This document shows, one piece after another, positions 1 to 12,272 of a stretch of 64,000 nt of DNA. Position 1 is the first letter of the stretch. Each line of letters opens with the position of its first letter. The position numbers and the translations under genes were made by a program. This DNA is from Knufia peltigerae (lineage: Eukaryota > Ascomycota > Eurotiomycetes > Chaetothyriales > Trichomeriaceae). The stretch is taken from positions 434,001-498,000 of the forward strand of contig JAPDRN010000001.1 of NCBI GenBank assembly GCA_030247855.1. Direction: 5' to 3'. A model generated the notes under the pieces. The model made no database searches, was not told the origin of the DNA, and saw only the letters and a list, made by a program, of their open reading frames with translations.

Positions 1-199
1 AGGCGGCCATCAGTGAGGATCCCTTCAGGTACTCCATATCTCGTTCTACTCGTTCAAGCCGGCCATATACCGACTGAAGAAGGCTGATATATGGTGACGA
101 TGTTTCGGCCGCCGGTTCATGTTCAGGTATGCAAAAAGCCCGAGCGAGAGAGGCACTCTGGATTCTAGGTCGAAACAACTTGACAAGGGGTCAAGTAGC
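1..199 (-). CDS. possible partial exon running off the left edge
   Basis: On the minus strand an open frame enters near 199 and runs to base 1 without a stop, about 63 codons. It reads like protein rather than noise: it has segments such as SPYISLLQSVYGRLERVER followed by DMEYLKGSS, with a helix-like pattern of charged and leucine residues. I recognise no family. No ATG lies at a natural start, so if real it would be an internal exon of a gene whose bulk lies left of the window and whose 5' exons lie between here and the GMC gene. A chance open frame of this length is also possible. Confidence 0.22.
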
Positions 200-983
200 G
201 GGTATGAGTAAGGCTGCAGACGTATAGAGTAGTTTACTCCATTTGCTGTGCTGTGACCATAAGCTGGGACGCTGACAGACAGGGGGAGCACCGATTCATG
301 CATGCATGGTTAGTCATCAATCTGACCCGGTAACAAAGTAGTCAACACCTACTTCCTTCACGGGGAGGTCCTACTCCTTTCATAGGAGACATAAGTTCCA
401 AGGTAGTACTCACGTATATACTGTACAGAAATGTATGTCCGTAGGCAGTGGAGTCCAGGGTTGTTGTTCTCTTTTCTTCCCCCTCCCCCCTCTGAGGACG
501 AAGGGAATAATTCCGCGGTTCATCGAACACCCAGCTCCTTTCACCAAAGTGCGACCAATAAGATTGCCTTCGATTAGCTGAGGCTGGCGGCAACCCCAGC
601 TTTCTTGGGCGTTCAAGGGGGCGCTGATCCAATCCGGGGTTTCTTTGGACTTGCCCTTACTCGACTCGACACAGATGCCATCATCTCACTCACCACTCCC
701 CCACATGAGATCCTTTCTCAAATGCCCGCCCCCTGCTGATTCCAGGCACTGGCTCCGTACAGTGAGTAGCTCCGCAGGGCCTTTCGGGTCGTATTTTGAC
801 TCCGACTCAGCAACGCGTGGAATAATTCCTCCTTGTCATGGGATCGAGACTATTTCCGAGGATAGCCACTGTAGAGTAATTCTGAAATCAAAAATGAAAT
901 AAATTATACCCAAAACTTTACTTCATTCTTCTTTTTTTGGTCCCAGTAGAAAGAATCTCAAAAGCCAAAGCCAACAAGAAAGC
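200..983. other. intergenic, upstream of the GMC oxidoreductase
   Basis: I see no convincing gene. The frames over 342-632 are short, overlap one another and look like noise. The last 100 bases before the ATG at 984 are A/T-rich with CAAG/AAAG tracts, as expected for a fungal 5' leader. Confidence 0.5.
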
Positions 984-3444
984 ATGTCTCCAGGACGCTT
1001 GACAGAGAAAGATGAATATGATTTCATCATATGGTAAGCCCACTTTTGGACAACATCTGTCTGAAAACCTTTGTACCCTGACAATTTCCATTCAGCGGGG
1101 CAGGTACATCAGGCTGTGTTGTTGCAGGTCGTCTCGCAGAAGAAACCAATGCCAGTGTCCTTTTGGTGGAGGCCGGCCCTCACAACAAGGATCTCGAAAA
1201 TGTCCACATGACTGGAGGATGGTCCAAGAATTTCGACAGTGAGACGGATTGGAATCTGATCACTCCAGCCATGCCCGGCGTCGACGGGAGGCAGGTCAAG
1301 TTGAGCCGTGGGAAATTCCTCGGTGGCTCGTCGGGTGTCAATGGTACCTTGTGCATTCGCGGATGCAAGCAAGACTATGACGACTGGAAGTAAGTGTTGT
1401 ATGAGAGCATATGCCTTGCTTGGGGGTTGGTAGGCCGGGGACATTTGCTGAAATTTCTTTTTTATCCCAGTCTTCCAGGATGGTCTGGAGAAGAAATGTT
1501 TGAATATATGAAGAAGGTGAGTCTCTCACCGTGCCATACAAAAACAACAAAATGGGATGCAGACGAGCACACTAACAAGAAATGTCAACGACCAGGCCGA
1601 GACCTTTCATAACAAACCATGGTTCAAGGCAGAAGAGGATGCACACGGATACAACGGTCCATTGCACACGGAACCGCATGACCTAGCACCAATCTCACAG
1701 TTGTTGCTGAAGTCCATGGAATCCATGGGGCTACCTCTTGTGCCTGATATGTTCAGCACCGGCGAGACTCCTCACGGTTGTGGTCACGCACCTCGAACAG
1801 GTATGATGCCACCTTTTTCTCCTCCCCCGGCGTAGGCCCTAAACAAAAGAAAGACACTGAGATTGCGAACCTCGACATATAGTTCATCGGGGCATCAGGA
1901 CGACCGGTGCCGACTTTGTCACCAACGACCAACACAAAAACAACATTGACATTGTAGTGGAAACTCTGGTCGAGAAGATCAATTTCCAAGAAAAGGATGG
2001 CCAATTACAAGCTTCGAGCGTCGTTCTTGTGGACAAGGCCGGGACAAAGAGAGAGGTGAAGGCCAGGAAGGAGATCATCGTGTCTGGAGGTAAGGCAGGA
2101 GCCGAGAATTCGTGACCGACCATCTGGATCTGCTAATGACGTTCTCCAAAAGGTGCATATTGCTCGCCGGCGATCCTTCTTCGATCAGGAATCGGACCAA
2201 AAGCAGAACTGGAACAACTGGGCATAAAGTGTCTGGTTGATTCTCCTGGCGTAGGCAAGAATCTACTTGATCATCTGGTCAGTTAATCCCAGGGAAAGAG
2301 GAAAAAAGTGAGATTCGTGAACTTGGTCCGCAATGCTGATTCATCTTCTCGTCCCAGATCGTTTTTGCATTTTATGAGACGGAAAAGGAAGGGTTGACCA
2401 ACGACCACCTAGTGTAAGAAAAGAAGTCTGTTGTTGTCCGAGAAATGCTGACGTATCAACCACAGATACCACGGAGATGCAGCAATGGCATCGTATATGT
2501 TGTACAAGGAGAAGAAAGAAGGCGTCCTCTCCACCTTTCCCTTTGGTGCCTTCGGCTATGCGAGGCTCGACGATCGATTGAAGGATGAACCATTGTGGAA
2601 GGAAGCAAAGAGAGAAGCCGGCCGTGATCCGATGGGTTTGACTTCCAAACAACCCAATGTCGAATTCTTCACCACAGAGGTACCTTTTTTTCAACCCGTG
2701 TTTAAGCAAGTGAGGTGTTTTGCTAACACTGTAACAGCTGTATGGTGGTCCAAAGCATTATGATCAATATCCAATCGGTGAGTATTGTGTGTCTCGTTCG
2801 ACGACGATACGAACAGAACCTTGCCGGCCCGGGCATCGCTGACCACTCTTGGATTTCTACTAGACAAGAAACATGCCTTTGCAATGATCACCGAGCTTTT
2901 CTCACCTCGTTCAAAAGGGACCGTCACTTTGAAATCCACCGACCCATTGGAAAATCCCATAGTCGATTGTAACTACCTGTCTGATCCTCTTGATGTGTTG
3001 GTCATCTCCGAGGGTTGCCGACTGGGGAACGAGATTGTAATGAACGGTGCTGGAACAAAAGACATCGTCAAGGGATCTTGGCCATCGAGTGAGTCCTTGG
3101 GTCCTCAGTCACAGTCTTAACCTAGCCCGGGGGTCGAGAAGCTAACCAGCCAAACTTTATCAGACTTGACACATCACGCCTACACCACACGAGAACAGTG
3201 GGTTCCCTATGTGAAGGAACAAGGAACCACTTGCTATCACGCCGCCGGGACGTGCAAGATGGGGCCGACGAACGACAAGATGGCCGTCCTCGACGAGAAG
3301 CTCAAGGTTCGTGGCGTCAAAGGTTTGAGGGTCGCCGACTGCAGCGTCATGCCATCGCTGAATGGAGGTCATACGCAGATGCCGGCGTACGGTATCGGGG
3401 AAAAAGCCGCCGACTTGGTCAAGGAGAACTGGTCCAAAGCATGA
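984..3444 (+). CDS. GMC family FAD-dependent oxidoreductase (11 exons)
   Basis: Glucose-methanol-choline oxidoreductase, predicted 580 aa, which is usual for the family. Exons as I read them: 984-1033, 1096-1389, 1471-1516, 1596-1800, 1883-2089, 2153-2277, 2358-2413, 2466-2679, 2738-2777, 2864-3088 and 3164-3444; they sum to 1743 nt and stay in frame. The N-terminus carries the ADP-binding loop (CGAGTSGCVVAGRLAEE), which intron 1 splits. The GMC signatures follow (GKFLGGSSGVNG; SGGAYCSPAILLRSGIGP), and the C-terminus has the active-site region CYHAAGTCKMG and NGGHTQMPAYGIGEKAADL. These enzymes oxidise alcohols or aldehydes with FAD and O2 or another acceptor; the substrate here is unknown. 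No signal peptide is visible, so it is probably intracellular. It faces Rsm10 tail to tail. Confidence 0.9.
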
Positions 3445-3931
3445 AGGCGTGAAAAAGGTATTTGAATGAGCAGGCGAAATTTAGGGATGATCAGAATATA
3501 CAGTAGAAATGGGTTTGCCTTGCCAAGAGGAGTTTCCCAATGAGAGCGTTTCCAGCTGAACACATCTTTTCTTCCACTCACTTCTATCGAGACGTGATTC
3601 TGTAGCTGTTTCCAAGTAGTATATACCACTGATACAACCAAAAAGCGGACATTCAGAAGCAACTCAAGCACAGGCCAACTGCCGAACATATAAAGTAGTC
3701 GTACAATATTGCTACAGTACCGTGCCCAGCTAGCTAACCCTCCAAAAGAGGGTAATGGAGCGAGTATTGCATCGTAGGGATTTGCTCAGAAAATTCGCTT
3801 CCAGGTACTTCACAAGACATCGTGTTCGCGACGAATATCTGATCCCATAGAATGACCTTCGCTCTTGTTTGTACATCATACATATCCACATCTTGCCCTT
3901 CAACTCAACTTTTCGTGAGTTGCTGCTGCTT
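3445..3931. other. convergent intergenic spacer
   Basis: Spacer of 487 bp between the GMC and rsm10 stop codons. It should hold both 3' UTRs. I see no gene. Confidence 0.5.
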
Positions 3932-5114
3932 CTAGAATGGATCCTGTGTCGTTCTAGATTGTTCCCGAATCTCACTCATTGGCACACCGACTTGTCTGTG
4001 CTTTTGTCTCTCCATTAGGTTGAGTAGATCGGTCTTGTGAGCTGCAGACTTGTTGAAACCAAACAGGCGCAATTTGTCGTCGAGATCCTTTTCAAGGGAC
4101 TTGAATTCCTTGTCCATTTTGCCGGCAACATCTACATCATCTTGTCAGTGGTTGTTTCAACAAAAGGGAATCACCCGCAGGAACATACCCAGCTCCTCCC
4201 ACTGCCACACATTCGCCTTCAAACCCACACCATAAAACTGCCACTTTCTTATAAAGGCGAGCCATGTCTCCACAACACTAGACTCGCCGTCGTAGATTGT
4301 TATCAGTCGCTTCATTGTAATCCTCTCAAAATTTTCCTGAGATTTCTTGTGGACGAAATTGCTCCTCAGGACGGTCCAGCGCTCTCTCTTTCGCGGGAGC
4401 GGAGCTGGACCCGAGCATGGAAGTCCCAGGTAGTACGCTGCTCGGACGCAGAAGTCAGAGTAGAATTGCAAATTACGCACGGAGAACGAATGCAGCTGGA
4501 GCTGCGCGACAGGAATACCGTATTTTGGCTTATGGCGCAGAGGTGTGCGATAAGCGGCAAGGACGTTTGGAGGGACGGGAGGTTGCGTAGTCGTCGAAGG
4601 AGCTCCTTCGGACGTAGGGGCACTCTTTACTTCGGTATCTTGCGGAGGTGGAGGAGGTGACGACGACGAGCTGGTGGAGGGAGCGGCTGGCTCTTGAGAC
4701 GGAGCCGTTGCTCGGGCAGTCTTTGTGGCATTTGGAATCTTAGTTTTAGCTTCTTGCCGTCGCTTCGGCTTGGTCTCTGTGGTCTCTGGTGCTTCATCGA
4801 CGTCAAGCTTGTGAACGCCAATCTTCGGCATAGGGAAGCCTGCTGTTATATCTTCGGGAAGGCATCGTGGGAGGTTGGAGGAGAAATCACGTCTCGTCGA
4901 AGAAAGGATTTGAGGGTGACTGCGAATAGCAAGAGACTGAATGACCGAGGGTTAGCTAGAGTTCTCGAAGGCTGAAATCCAAGAATTTTTGATTCTCAGA
5001 CAAAAGAGTGGAGGGATGGATTTGCAGGAGTTGCAAACAATTGCGCAGAGAATGCCATACCTTATGAGGTCGACATGCTTCAATTGCCGTCCTCAGGAAA
5101 CGCGGCGTCGACAT
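3932..5114 (-). CDS. RSM10: mitochondrial small ribosomal subunit protein uS10m (Rsm10)
   Basis: Component of the mitochondrial 37S ribosomal subunit. Exons on the minus strand: 5114-5061, 4936-4189 and 4131-3932, total 1002 nt, 333 aa. The first exon (MSTPRFLRTAIEACRPHK) plus the start of exon 2 is basic, rich in Ser/Arg and poor in acidic residues, as expected for a mitochondrial presequence. A low-complexity Ser/Pro/Thr linker follows. The uS10 core then contains RWTVLRSNFVHKKSQENF, KRLITIYDGE and WLAFIRKWQFYGVGLKANV. The C-terminal exon (DKEFKSLEKDLDDKLRLFGF) is the helical tail seen in fungal Rsm10. A longer frame opens upstream only with GTG; the ATG at 5114 is the sensible start. A perfect ATCACGTGAT palindrome lies 185 bp upstream. 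Confidence 0.92.
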
Positions 5115-5791
5115 TCTTGGTAGACGTGGCCAGACAGCCGAGCAGCACACCTGTTCGCAAACCCCCTGGACGAGTCCTCAACGCCCAACGTTCGACACGA
5201 GTTAGATTGGTGCTGTTGAAAGAGTGGTCTGAATTTCGTAAAGCAATGGTCAAATTCAATCCGCAAAATAGCCGAGAAACTTTACCATACCAAAGATGAT
5301 CACGTGATGCAGTCTTTGATAGAAGGACAAATACTGCTACCTCCTCCGCCCAAGTTTGGCCTGAATACTTATTCAAAAAGAAAAAGAATGATAAAAAAGC
5401 ACATTGCATGAAACGGAGCACTTGATTGCATTGCTGCTCAACTACTCTAACCTATCTGCATGAGACATACATTCTCTGGGGTATGCTTCTCATGGTGATG
5501 GTGTCTTTCTTCCCATATTAACAGTCATCACAGCCCATATCGTCATCAGAAAGAAGAGGGCTCTAAAAAGCCTCGAATGAAATTTCATTAGCTCTTGACA
5601 TCGTAGTGCCCCTTCTGCCCACCATGTCACAGCTGCAGGAAAAGGCCGAAGCAGACCTTTCCACTATTCCATCCACGTCAAAAGCGCTAAAGAAGAAAAT
5701 CCAACAGGTCGCTAAACAAAGAAGAAAGGAAACCAATTCTCCACCCTTGAATCCGAAGAGAATATTATGTATCAGGTCAATCATCGACACA
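5115..5791. other. rsm10 promoter and forkhead 3' region
   Basis: Spacer of 677 bp. It contains the E-box palindrome at 5299-5308. A 65-codon plus-strand frame at 5606-5803 is lysine-rich, but its 3' end overlaps the end of the forkhead coding region antisense. I do not accept it as a gene. Confidence 0.4.
5299..5308. promoter_or_regulatory. ATCACGTGAT E-box palindrome upstream of rsm10
   Basis: A perfect 10-bp palindrome with the CACGTG core bound by Cbf1/bHLH proteins, placed upstream of rsm10. Similar cores occur at 20763-20768 and 38829-38836. The binding is inferred. Confidence 0.4.
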
Positions 5792-7963
5792 TTAGAATCG
5801 TGAAGTAAAGCTGCGACCTCCGAGCGAAGGTCGTCGGATGTGATCAGTTGAAACCTGCACTGAGGGCCCACCGATCTTTTCGAATCCTTTCAAGATGTCA
5901 ACACCATCCTCATTATCAGAGGCTTCATTCTCGAAAGAATTGAAATCAAAGAGGTCATGGTCGTCAAGGACGGGTATGTTCTCCGTCGTCCCTTTGAGAG
6001 GGGATCCATTGAATGTAGCGCGAACTCCGGGTTTAAGAAGGCTGCCACGGGTTGGTGTCTTTGCATTGAGTCGATAAGCGCTGCCAACCATTTCAGTAAG
6101 CACGTTGCCAGTCGTCGATGCTCGTCCCAAGGCGGGTCGAGAAACAGATGCTTTCAACGGGGATGAGGTGAAACCCGGTGTGGCAGGAGTCATGCCAATC
6201 GCTGGGTCCGTGAAGATCTCGAACGAATCATCGGCTCCACTGTAGGCCGTCAAAGTTGACCATTTGAGTGGACTATAAGTGTCCAATTCGAACTGTCCAA
6301 AATTCTTGAGGGGAGAATTGGCAAAATCTCGCATGGCCTTGCGATGAAGGTGTAACTGTGTGTTGGGGGAAACCGAGGGCGGCGGCCGAAGCGGCTTCTT
6401 GAAGACCACCGAGGGAGTTACGGGGTTCCGTCTGGCGCCCGGGCTAACTCGGACAGGAGACGATGAGCGTGCAATGTCCACGGTAGCATTGCGGAAGCGT
6501 GCGTGACTTGGAGTCACATCATGAGAAGAGCTTCGAATTCGAGCAATCTCCTCTTCAGCTCTGCCAGTCTTCTTCCTCATTGGCTCGATATCAAGCTCAG
6601 AAGTAAGTACGACAGCATTCTTGTTCGGGCGGAGCACCGACGACTCTATGGACGAGAAGTAGCCACTATCGTCCATCTTGGACAAAGACCGCTTCTGTCG
6701 GTGGACCGAGGCTGGCCGCTGCATGCGCGCAGTGGGCGAGGATATGTTGCGATGGTGGTTTGATGCACGCACTGGAGGAGATGAGTTGATGGCATCGGGA
6801 GGTGAAGACTTTGGAGCAGCAGGAAGCACATGTTCTTCAGCTTCTGCAGCGTCTTGGTCGTCCAAAGCTGGGTCCGAAGCTGGGAGAGTTGCATCCGAAG
6901 ACAACTCCGGCAAGGCTGGGGCCGTCTGAGGTCGAGATGGAGGTTGTTCACTCGACTGAACTATGAAGGGACTAGGCATCAAAGCCTCTGACAGTGACTG
7001 AGCAATCTTCGAAGGATCCGAGCGCATGGTATTGGATTGTATGCTGAGGTGTGCCATGTTATTGCCCCGCCGGTTCTTGTCTTTAATGAATTGACCCTCC
7101 ATTCCAGGCTCAATGACCCAGTAACTACCTTTCCCAGCATCGCCTTTTGGTCTTTCTTGCTTTGTGAATGCCTTGTGTAAAGACAGATTGTGTCTGATAC
7201 TATTGTGCCAGCTCTGCTTGGTGTCTTCGCGATAATAGGCAAACGTGCTAGAGATCCACTCGTAGATCTGCGCGAGAGTGAGTCGGCGATTTGGCGCCCG
7301 CAAGATGGCCATGCCGATCATCTGAGCATAACTGTAAGAAGGCTTATTGCCATCATCCTCAATGGGGGGCATTTCTTCTGGTTCAGGAATATGTGTAATG
7401 ATCTCCTCCTCTTGCTTTGCCTTCTTGAGTGGCCGGTCATTGATCAGCTGTGCATCAGAGTATGATCTCTTCAAGGGCATTTTTCGCATATATGTCGGGT
7501 CTGGAAATTCGCCATAATTGTCCGGCATGGGTGGGTGCGGGTGCGCGAAGTTCTCTTGTTCATACGTTTCAAAGTTGCTATTGAATGTGGTGAACAACGG
7601 CTGCTGCATCATGTGCACTGGTGCAAAGTGTTGATTTGGGGGCATATGATGTCTCTTCGCGGGGGAGTCGGTGTACATGTTGGCTGCCGAGGGCGGTGGA
7701 GGAATGGGGATGTAGTTGAGATTCGAATAATTCGGCTTGGGTGGTGACATGGGATGGCTCTTCAACGGTGATATTTGGTGACTTGAAACCATTGGGGCGT
7801 TGAGAATGACTTCAGGATGTACCGGTGGATTCCTCATAGGCTGTAGAGGCATTGCTGAAGGCTGTAAATGCGGTCGTGGTTTATGTGTGGGTGACATGTT
7901 GGAGGGAAGCGGCATAGGATCTTGGTAGATCTGAACATACGGATGTTGACGCGTCGAAGCCAT
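5792..7963 (-). CDS. forkhead transcription factor, Hcm1/Sep1 type
   Basis: Uninterrupted frame of 723 aa. The forkhead DNA-binding domain covers about residues 207-298 (KPSYSYAQMIGMAILRAPNR, then SWHNSIRHNLSLHKAF, then KGSYWVIEPGMEGQF). There is no FHA domain, so it groups with S. cerevisiae Hcm1 and S. pombe Sep1 rather than Fkh1/Fkh2; these drive cell-cycle (S/G2, septation) genes. The N-terminus is Pro/Met/His-rich. The C-terminal half is disordered and full of SP/TP sites (for example SSPLKAS, GSPLKGT, KTPTRGS), consistent with CDK control. A basic PLKRS...RPLKKAK stretch before the domain may be an NLS. The ATG at 7961-7963 opens the frame and is preceded by a long gene-free region. Confidence 0.93.
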   Translation of the reverse strand: MASTRQHPYVQIYQDPMPLPSNMSPTHKPRPHLQPSAMPLQPMRNPPVHPEVILNAPMVSSHQISPLKSHPMSPPKPNYSNLNYIPIPPPPSAANMYTDSPAKRHHMPPNQHFAPVHMMQQPLFTTFNSNFETYEQENFAHPHPPMPDNYGEFPDPTYMRKMPLKRSYSDAQLINDRPLKKAKQEEEIITHIPEPEEMPPIEDDGNKPSYSYAQMIGMAILRAPNRRLTLAQIYEWISSTFAYYREDTKQSWHNSIRHNLSLHKAFTKQERPKGDAGKGSYWVIEPGMEGQFIKDKNRRGNNMAHLSIQSNTMRSDPSKIAQSLSEALMPSPFIVQSSEQPPSRPQTAPALPELSSDATLPASDPALDDQDAAEAEEHVLPAAPKSSPPDAINSSPPVRASNHHRNISSPTARMQRPASVHRQKRSLSKMDDSGYFSSIESSVLRPNKNAVVLTSELDIEPMRKKTGRAEEEIARIRSSSHDVTPSHARFRNATVDIARSSSPVRVSPGARRNPVTPSVVFKKPLRPPPSVSPNTQLHLHRKAMRDFANSPLKNFGQFELDTYSPLKWSTLTAYSGADDSFEIFTDPAIGMTPATPGFTSSPLKASVSRPALGRASTTGNVLTEMVGSAYRLNAKTPTRGSLLKPGVRATFNGSPLKGTTENIPVLDDHDLFDFNSFENEASDNEDGVDILKGFEKIGGPSVQVSTDHIRRPSLGGRSFTSRF

Positions 7964-9766
7964 GGCGACAACGGGCGAGAGTGTTCAGAGATAGCAGGAA
8001 TGGCCAATTGGTAGAAGAAGTCGCGTGCAAACGAGGGTTATACGTCCCATTAACCGGAGGTGAAGTCGACTGGGACGTAGGCTCAAGTTTAAGGCTTGCA
8101 CCAGAGCCCGAATGGACGGGACACACGGGGCACCAGACTTGCGAAATACCAGAGCAGTCTGGAGCTCGAGCAGGGCAGGGAGAAATTTGATGGACGTCAG
8201 AGTCGAGCGGGTTGTCGAAAGTAGGAGAGAGAATGGACGTGTCTGTGCGTGAGAATGGAGCAGCGCAATGGGAACCTGGCTGCTGCGGATCGAGGGGTCA
8301 GCTGGTCTGGAATGAGATCGATCCTTGGGGCGGCGATGACTATGGCGAGGCCACCTAAGGGCTGGAATGGCGACGGAAGAATTGAAGAATTGTACAAGGA
8401 AGAAGGTGGTGTTATTGTTTACAATCGATGTACAAGGTAAGAGGTACGAGTATGATGGGTGTGAGTGAAGGTGGGAGGAGGACGTGGTACAGGACGTGGA
8501 GAGGTTTGGCTGAATATGGGTGGTGAATGGTGGTGGTCAGCGGCTAAGAAAAAGATCGAAGAAGAGGGACATGCAGGCTCGCTCTTGCTCTCGACGGCAG
8601 TTTTCCACCTTTTACTGCACGAATTCTCCGTAGCACTTCCGGCTTCCCAAGGTGTCTCAGTGGTGATTTTTTTACAGGCCATGAACGGACTCGGAAAAAA
8701 GCTGGTCGAGCAGAGTCAGCGAGGGTTGAACGAATCGACGGGCCGTGGCCAGTCGAGTGACGCGCGGGCGTGGCACGGCCTTTCCTCATACGGTTTAGCG
8801 GGATTGGCCATCGACGCGGTCGTGTTCCCAGATCACGGGAAAGCGAGCGAAAGAAAAGCTGGAATTCCAGGCGCTACGGACGCTCCATCACGGCTTCAGC
8901 TGCCCTACCACAGCATCCAATCAAACTAATCTCGATCCATAGATATGCCAGGATGAGGAATGCCTTGTTCCTGCATCCGGTGTCAGTATTCTGCAGCACG
9001 AGAATCTCGATTGGCTTGGAATGGACATCTCCTTGCATCAATGGGACCGGCATCCCCATCATTGTTCAGGAACAAGTCTGCCAGCAATTCATTCGCTTCC
9101 GCCGCTATCCAACTTTCCAATTCGATGAGACTTGCCCACTGGCACTCGTACTTTCATGAAACGGTCACATCCAGCGCCATTGCACATTGCATGAGGACTG
9201 CGTACTGTACTCGTACTGATTGCATGTGCCTGTGCTTTGCACTGCCACCATTCGGAGGCTTACTACTGAAGTGGTCTTCTCTGGTCCGCCATCACGTCAA
9301 GCTCTTTTTCCCCGACACGGAGAGAAATTGCCAACGTCTTCTCACCTGATTGCAGCCGCTGTCAGTCCCCATAGATCAGCCGTATGTCTCGGACGACAAA
9401 CTTGTCATGCAGGTCCGACTGATGTGAACGTAAGATAGAATGTCTAAACTTCCGAATGACAGCTGTCACCGGCAGAGGCCTATTGAATTCTATGCACTTC
9501 AAATCATTCCACCAGGCCAAGTGCGTAAGCCTTCGACATCATCTCATACAATTGTCGTGGAGCACCTCAAATCAACCATTTTCACTATATTTTTTTGCCC
9601 CGTTAAATTTCTTGACAGTAATTGACGCATGTGGTTTTGATAGATGTCCGACCCAGGAGCGTACCGTCCGTCAACCAAACGCCATTTTATATCCTGTATC
9701 TGATGTCCAAATGTCCGATATGCTATTTATGTCGCTGAAATCGCTCAGAAAGTTGCGCCTGGTCAT
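7964..9766. other. long forkhead upstream region and aspartokinase 3' flank
   Basis: No credible gene in 1.8 kb. Plus-strand frames here (8465-8929 and 8770-9159) overlap each other, lack domains and have purine-rich or repetitive translations. A long promoter and 5' UTR is typical for cell-cycle regulators. Confidence 0.45.
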
Positions 9767-11525
9767 TCATGATTCTAAGAAAGTGAAGAGATTGGTGTGC
9801 AGGATGTTCAACGCCCGGTCCGCATCGCGCTCTTCGATCACGCAAGAGATGTTGATCTCGCTCGCACCTACTCGGGCAATTCAGTCAGCACGGCCAGTTG
9901 ATCTTCAGCCACCTCATCGCACGTACCTTGTGATATCATCTCAATGTTCACATTGTTCTCCCCGAGCGTCGAGAACATCCTTCCCGCGATACCCACCATG
10001 TTCTTCATCTGCTTCCCAACAAGACTGACAATGGCCATCTCGGGGATGATGTCAACGGTGCCATAGCGTTGGAGCTCCTCAATTGCTCCACGCAGGTCTT
10101 GGTCCACAATCTGGTACTCGTCGTCACCGCCACCAGTGTACAGTGGTGCTTCCGAGTGCAGGGCCATGGACATGTTGACCTCACTGGTGGAAATCACATC
10201 AACTGACAGTCGCCACTTGTCCAGGGTGGCAAAGATACCTGCAAAGAAGCCGTGCGAGAGCGATCGTTTGTTGGAATGGATATTCATCACCAAGATCTTG
10301 TGCTTCATGGTCACCGCCGTCGGGCGCTTTGGCTTCCTTTGCTCCGACAAAAGGGTCGAGCTACGCGAGCGAAACAGCTTCGGGTCGTGACCCGCCAAAG
10401 CCGAATCCAGCTCGGTCGGGGTATCAGGGTAGATGACCGTGCCACCGCCTCTTGGGTTCATGACATTCTTGATTCGTATAGGTATTCGGGCGCGTATGAC
10501 CTGGTCCATGGTGGAAGGATGGATGACCTCAGATCCATAAAAGGTAAGCTCGGCCGCTTCTGCAGGGCTGATTTGAGGAATCAACTTGGCCGTAGGAACT
10601 TTGCGGGGGTCAGCTGTGAAAATGCCATCTACTTCCTTCCATATCTGCAGCTCCTTCGCCTTGATCCCGACAGCAACCAGGGCGGCGCAGAGGTCGGTAT
10701 ACCCCCTTCCTACAGTCGTAAGCAAGCCACGAGGGATAGAACCGAAGTATCCTGTGATGACGGGGACTTTGCCGGCCATGTTGTACAATTTCTCCCCGAG
10801 TCTCCTGGCCACATTGTCGTAGAAATGCTGATCCAGGGAATGTGACACTTTGAAGTCGATAATGTCGGCGAGGTCGATATATTCAGCATCCACGCCTCGG
10901 TCTTGTAATAGTGCGGTCATGAATCGGCAGCTCAGTTTTTCACCAGTACTCATGACCTTGTCCCTTGATCTGGGGCTGGTCTCGCCCAGCGTTTGAGCAG
11001 CCTCCAGTATTCGTACCACTAACGAACATTCTTCTTCGACCTCCGATTTTAACCTTGAACAGATTTGCTCTGACTTGATGTAGAACTCGGCCGTCTCAAT
11101 GTGGTCTTGCCGTACCTCCTCAATTAAATGTTTAAACTGTTTGTGGTTTTCTGCTTCGGCCGCGGCTCGTAGTAAACGGTTCGTGGTACCCGCAGCTTTG
11201 GTGTTGCTCGATCTCTAGGTCAAATGTTCAGTATCCAGAATGCGCCATTGAGTGTGAATCATACCGCTGAGCAAACAATAGCGACATCGTTGTCGACTGA
11301 GCTCGACTTGACCACATTTACTATATCCAGTGGGAACTTGCCTACACTGGTCCCTAAAGGAGTGTTAGCCTTGGGCTGTGGATGAAGCTTCGAATGCGAC
11401 TGACCGCCAAACTTTAGGACATTGGTGGAACTTGTCCTGGGTGAATTTGTCCTGTCTGTGAGAGGAGTCGCAGATGTGAGAGGGGTCGGGCAGTCTACAC
11501 CATTCGACATAAAATCAGAGGTCAT
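9767..11525 (-). CDS. HOM3: aspartokinase (aspartate 4-kinase)
   Basis: First enzyme of the aspartate pathway to threonine, methionine and homoserine; it phosphorylates aspartate with ATP in the cytosol. Exons: 11525-11405, 11353-11265, 11214-9927 and 9867-9767, total 1599 nt, 532 aa. Intron 1 splits the canonical KFGGTSVGKF kinase signature. The kinase domain continues with MSTGEKLSCRFM, TVGRGYTDLCAAL, KEVDGIFTADPR and FYGSEVIHP. The C-terminus holds two ACT domains (IHSNKRSLSHGFFAGIFATL; MAIVSLVGKQMKNMVGI), which in this family give threonine feedback inhibition. The last exon supplies SEINISCVIEERDADRAL and the stop; without it the protein would end inside the second ACT domain. Length and architecture match fungal Hom3. 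Confidence 0.95.
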
Positions 11526-12272
11526 GATGTGGTTCGGAAAAGGGCTGGTGAGTCAGTGTATAACATGCTTTTAATGAGAGTATAGAGAGACTGGAAGAAA
11601 AAACAGAGGACATAAGCAAACGCAGATGACTCCCGTCGGCAAGCTGCACACTAGTGAGGGATAAGAGTCAAATGTTAAGCGTGCTTCAGCCGCTGTGGAC
11701 GTGTATGGTGATAGGACAGATTTTATGACTGGATCATTTTCTCAATTCTCATCCCACGTTGCGAAGTGTCTGCCAAAAGTGCCACTCGACGTCTGGGCCG
11801 ATTCTCGACTCAACAGGAAAAACTCGGCAGAATAAAAAAAAATTGCATGACTCGGAGGCTGCAGACGAGGCGGTGACGGGGGCCATGGGCGCCGATTTCG
11901 GCGAATGATACGCCGCCATTTCTGATGGCGTCATTCCCTTTTATCTGCTTTGAGACGTTCTCTCTGGTCGCTTTTACTGTAAATACGAACTCCAAAGGAC
12001 GAGACGGTTGTGCTTCTGCTAACGTGATGGTTTCCAGAAATCGAGAAATAACTCAAGGGAGTGCGCTCGCATCACTGCTGATGTTCTCATGATACTGTGG
12101 TCTCCAATACGATCGATTCATTGTGCCTCGCTGACATCTACCCCTGTTCATCTGGCTGACTACGAAAGCGCAAATGGGTACACAAGGACAGCTAAAGGTG
12201 GTTCCCCAGGGATAGACATTACAGTTTGACTTCTATCTATGGCTGGCCGCTGACTGATATCTCTCTTGCTCT
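11526..12272. other. aspartokinase promoter and lectin-like gene 3' flank
   Basis: Spacer of 747 bp with no gene. The 61-codon frames at 11749-11995 overlap each other and are not supported. Confidence 0.45.

Noticed and set aside
4037..4660. 207-codon plus-strand frame
   Set aside because: Antisense to rsm10, including across its intron.
8465..8929. 154-codon plus-strand frame upstream of the forkhead gene
   Set aside because: Low-complexity start (glycine/arginine from purine-rich DNA), overlapped by a second frame; more likely promoter or leader DNA.
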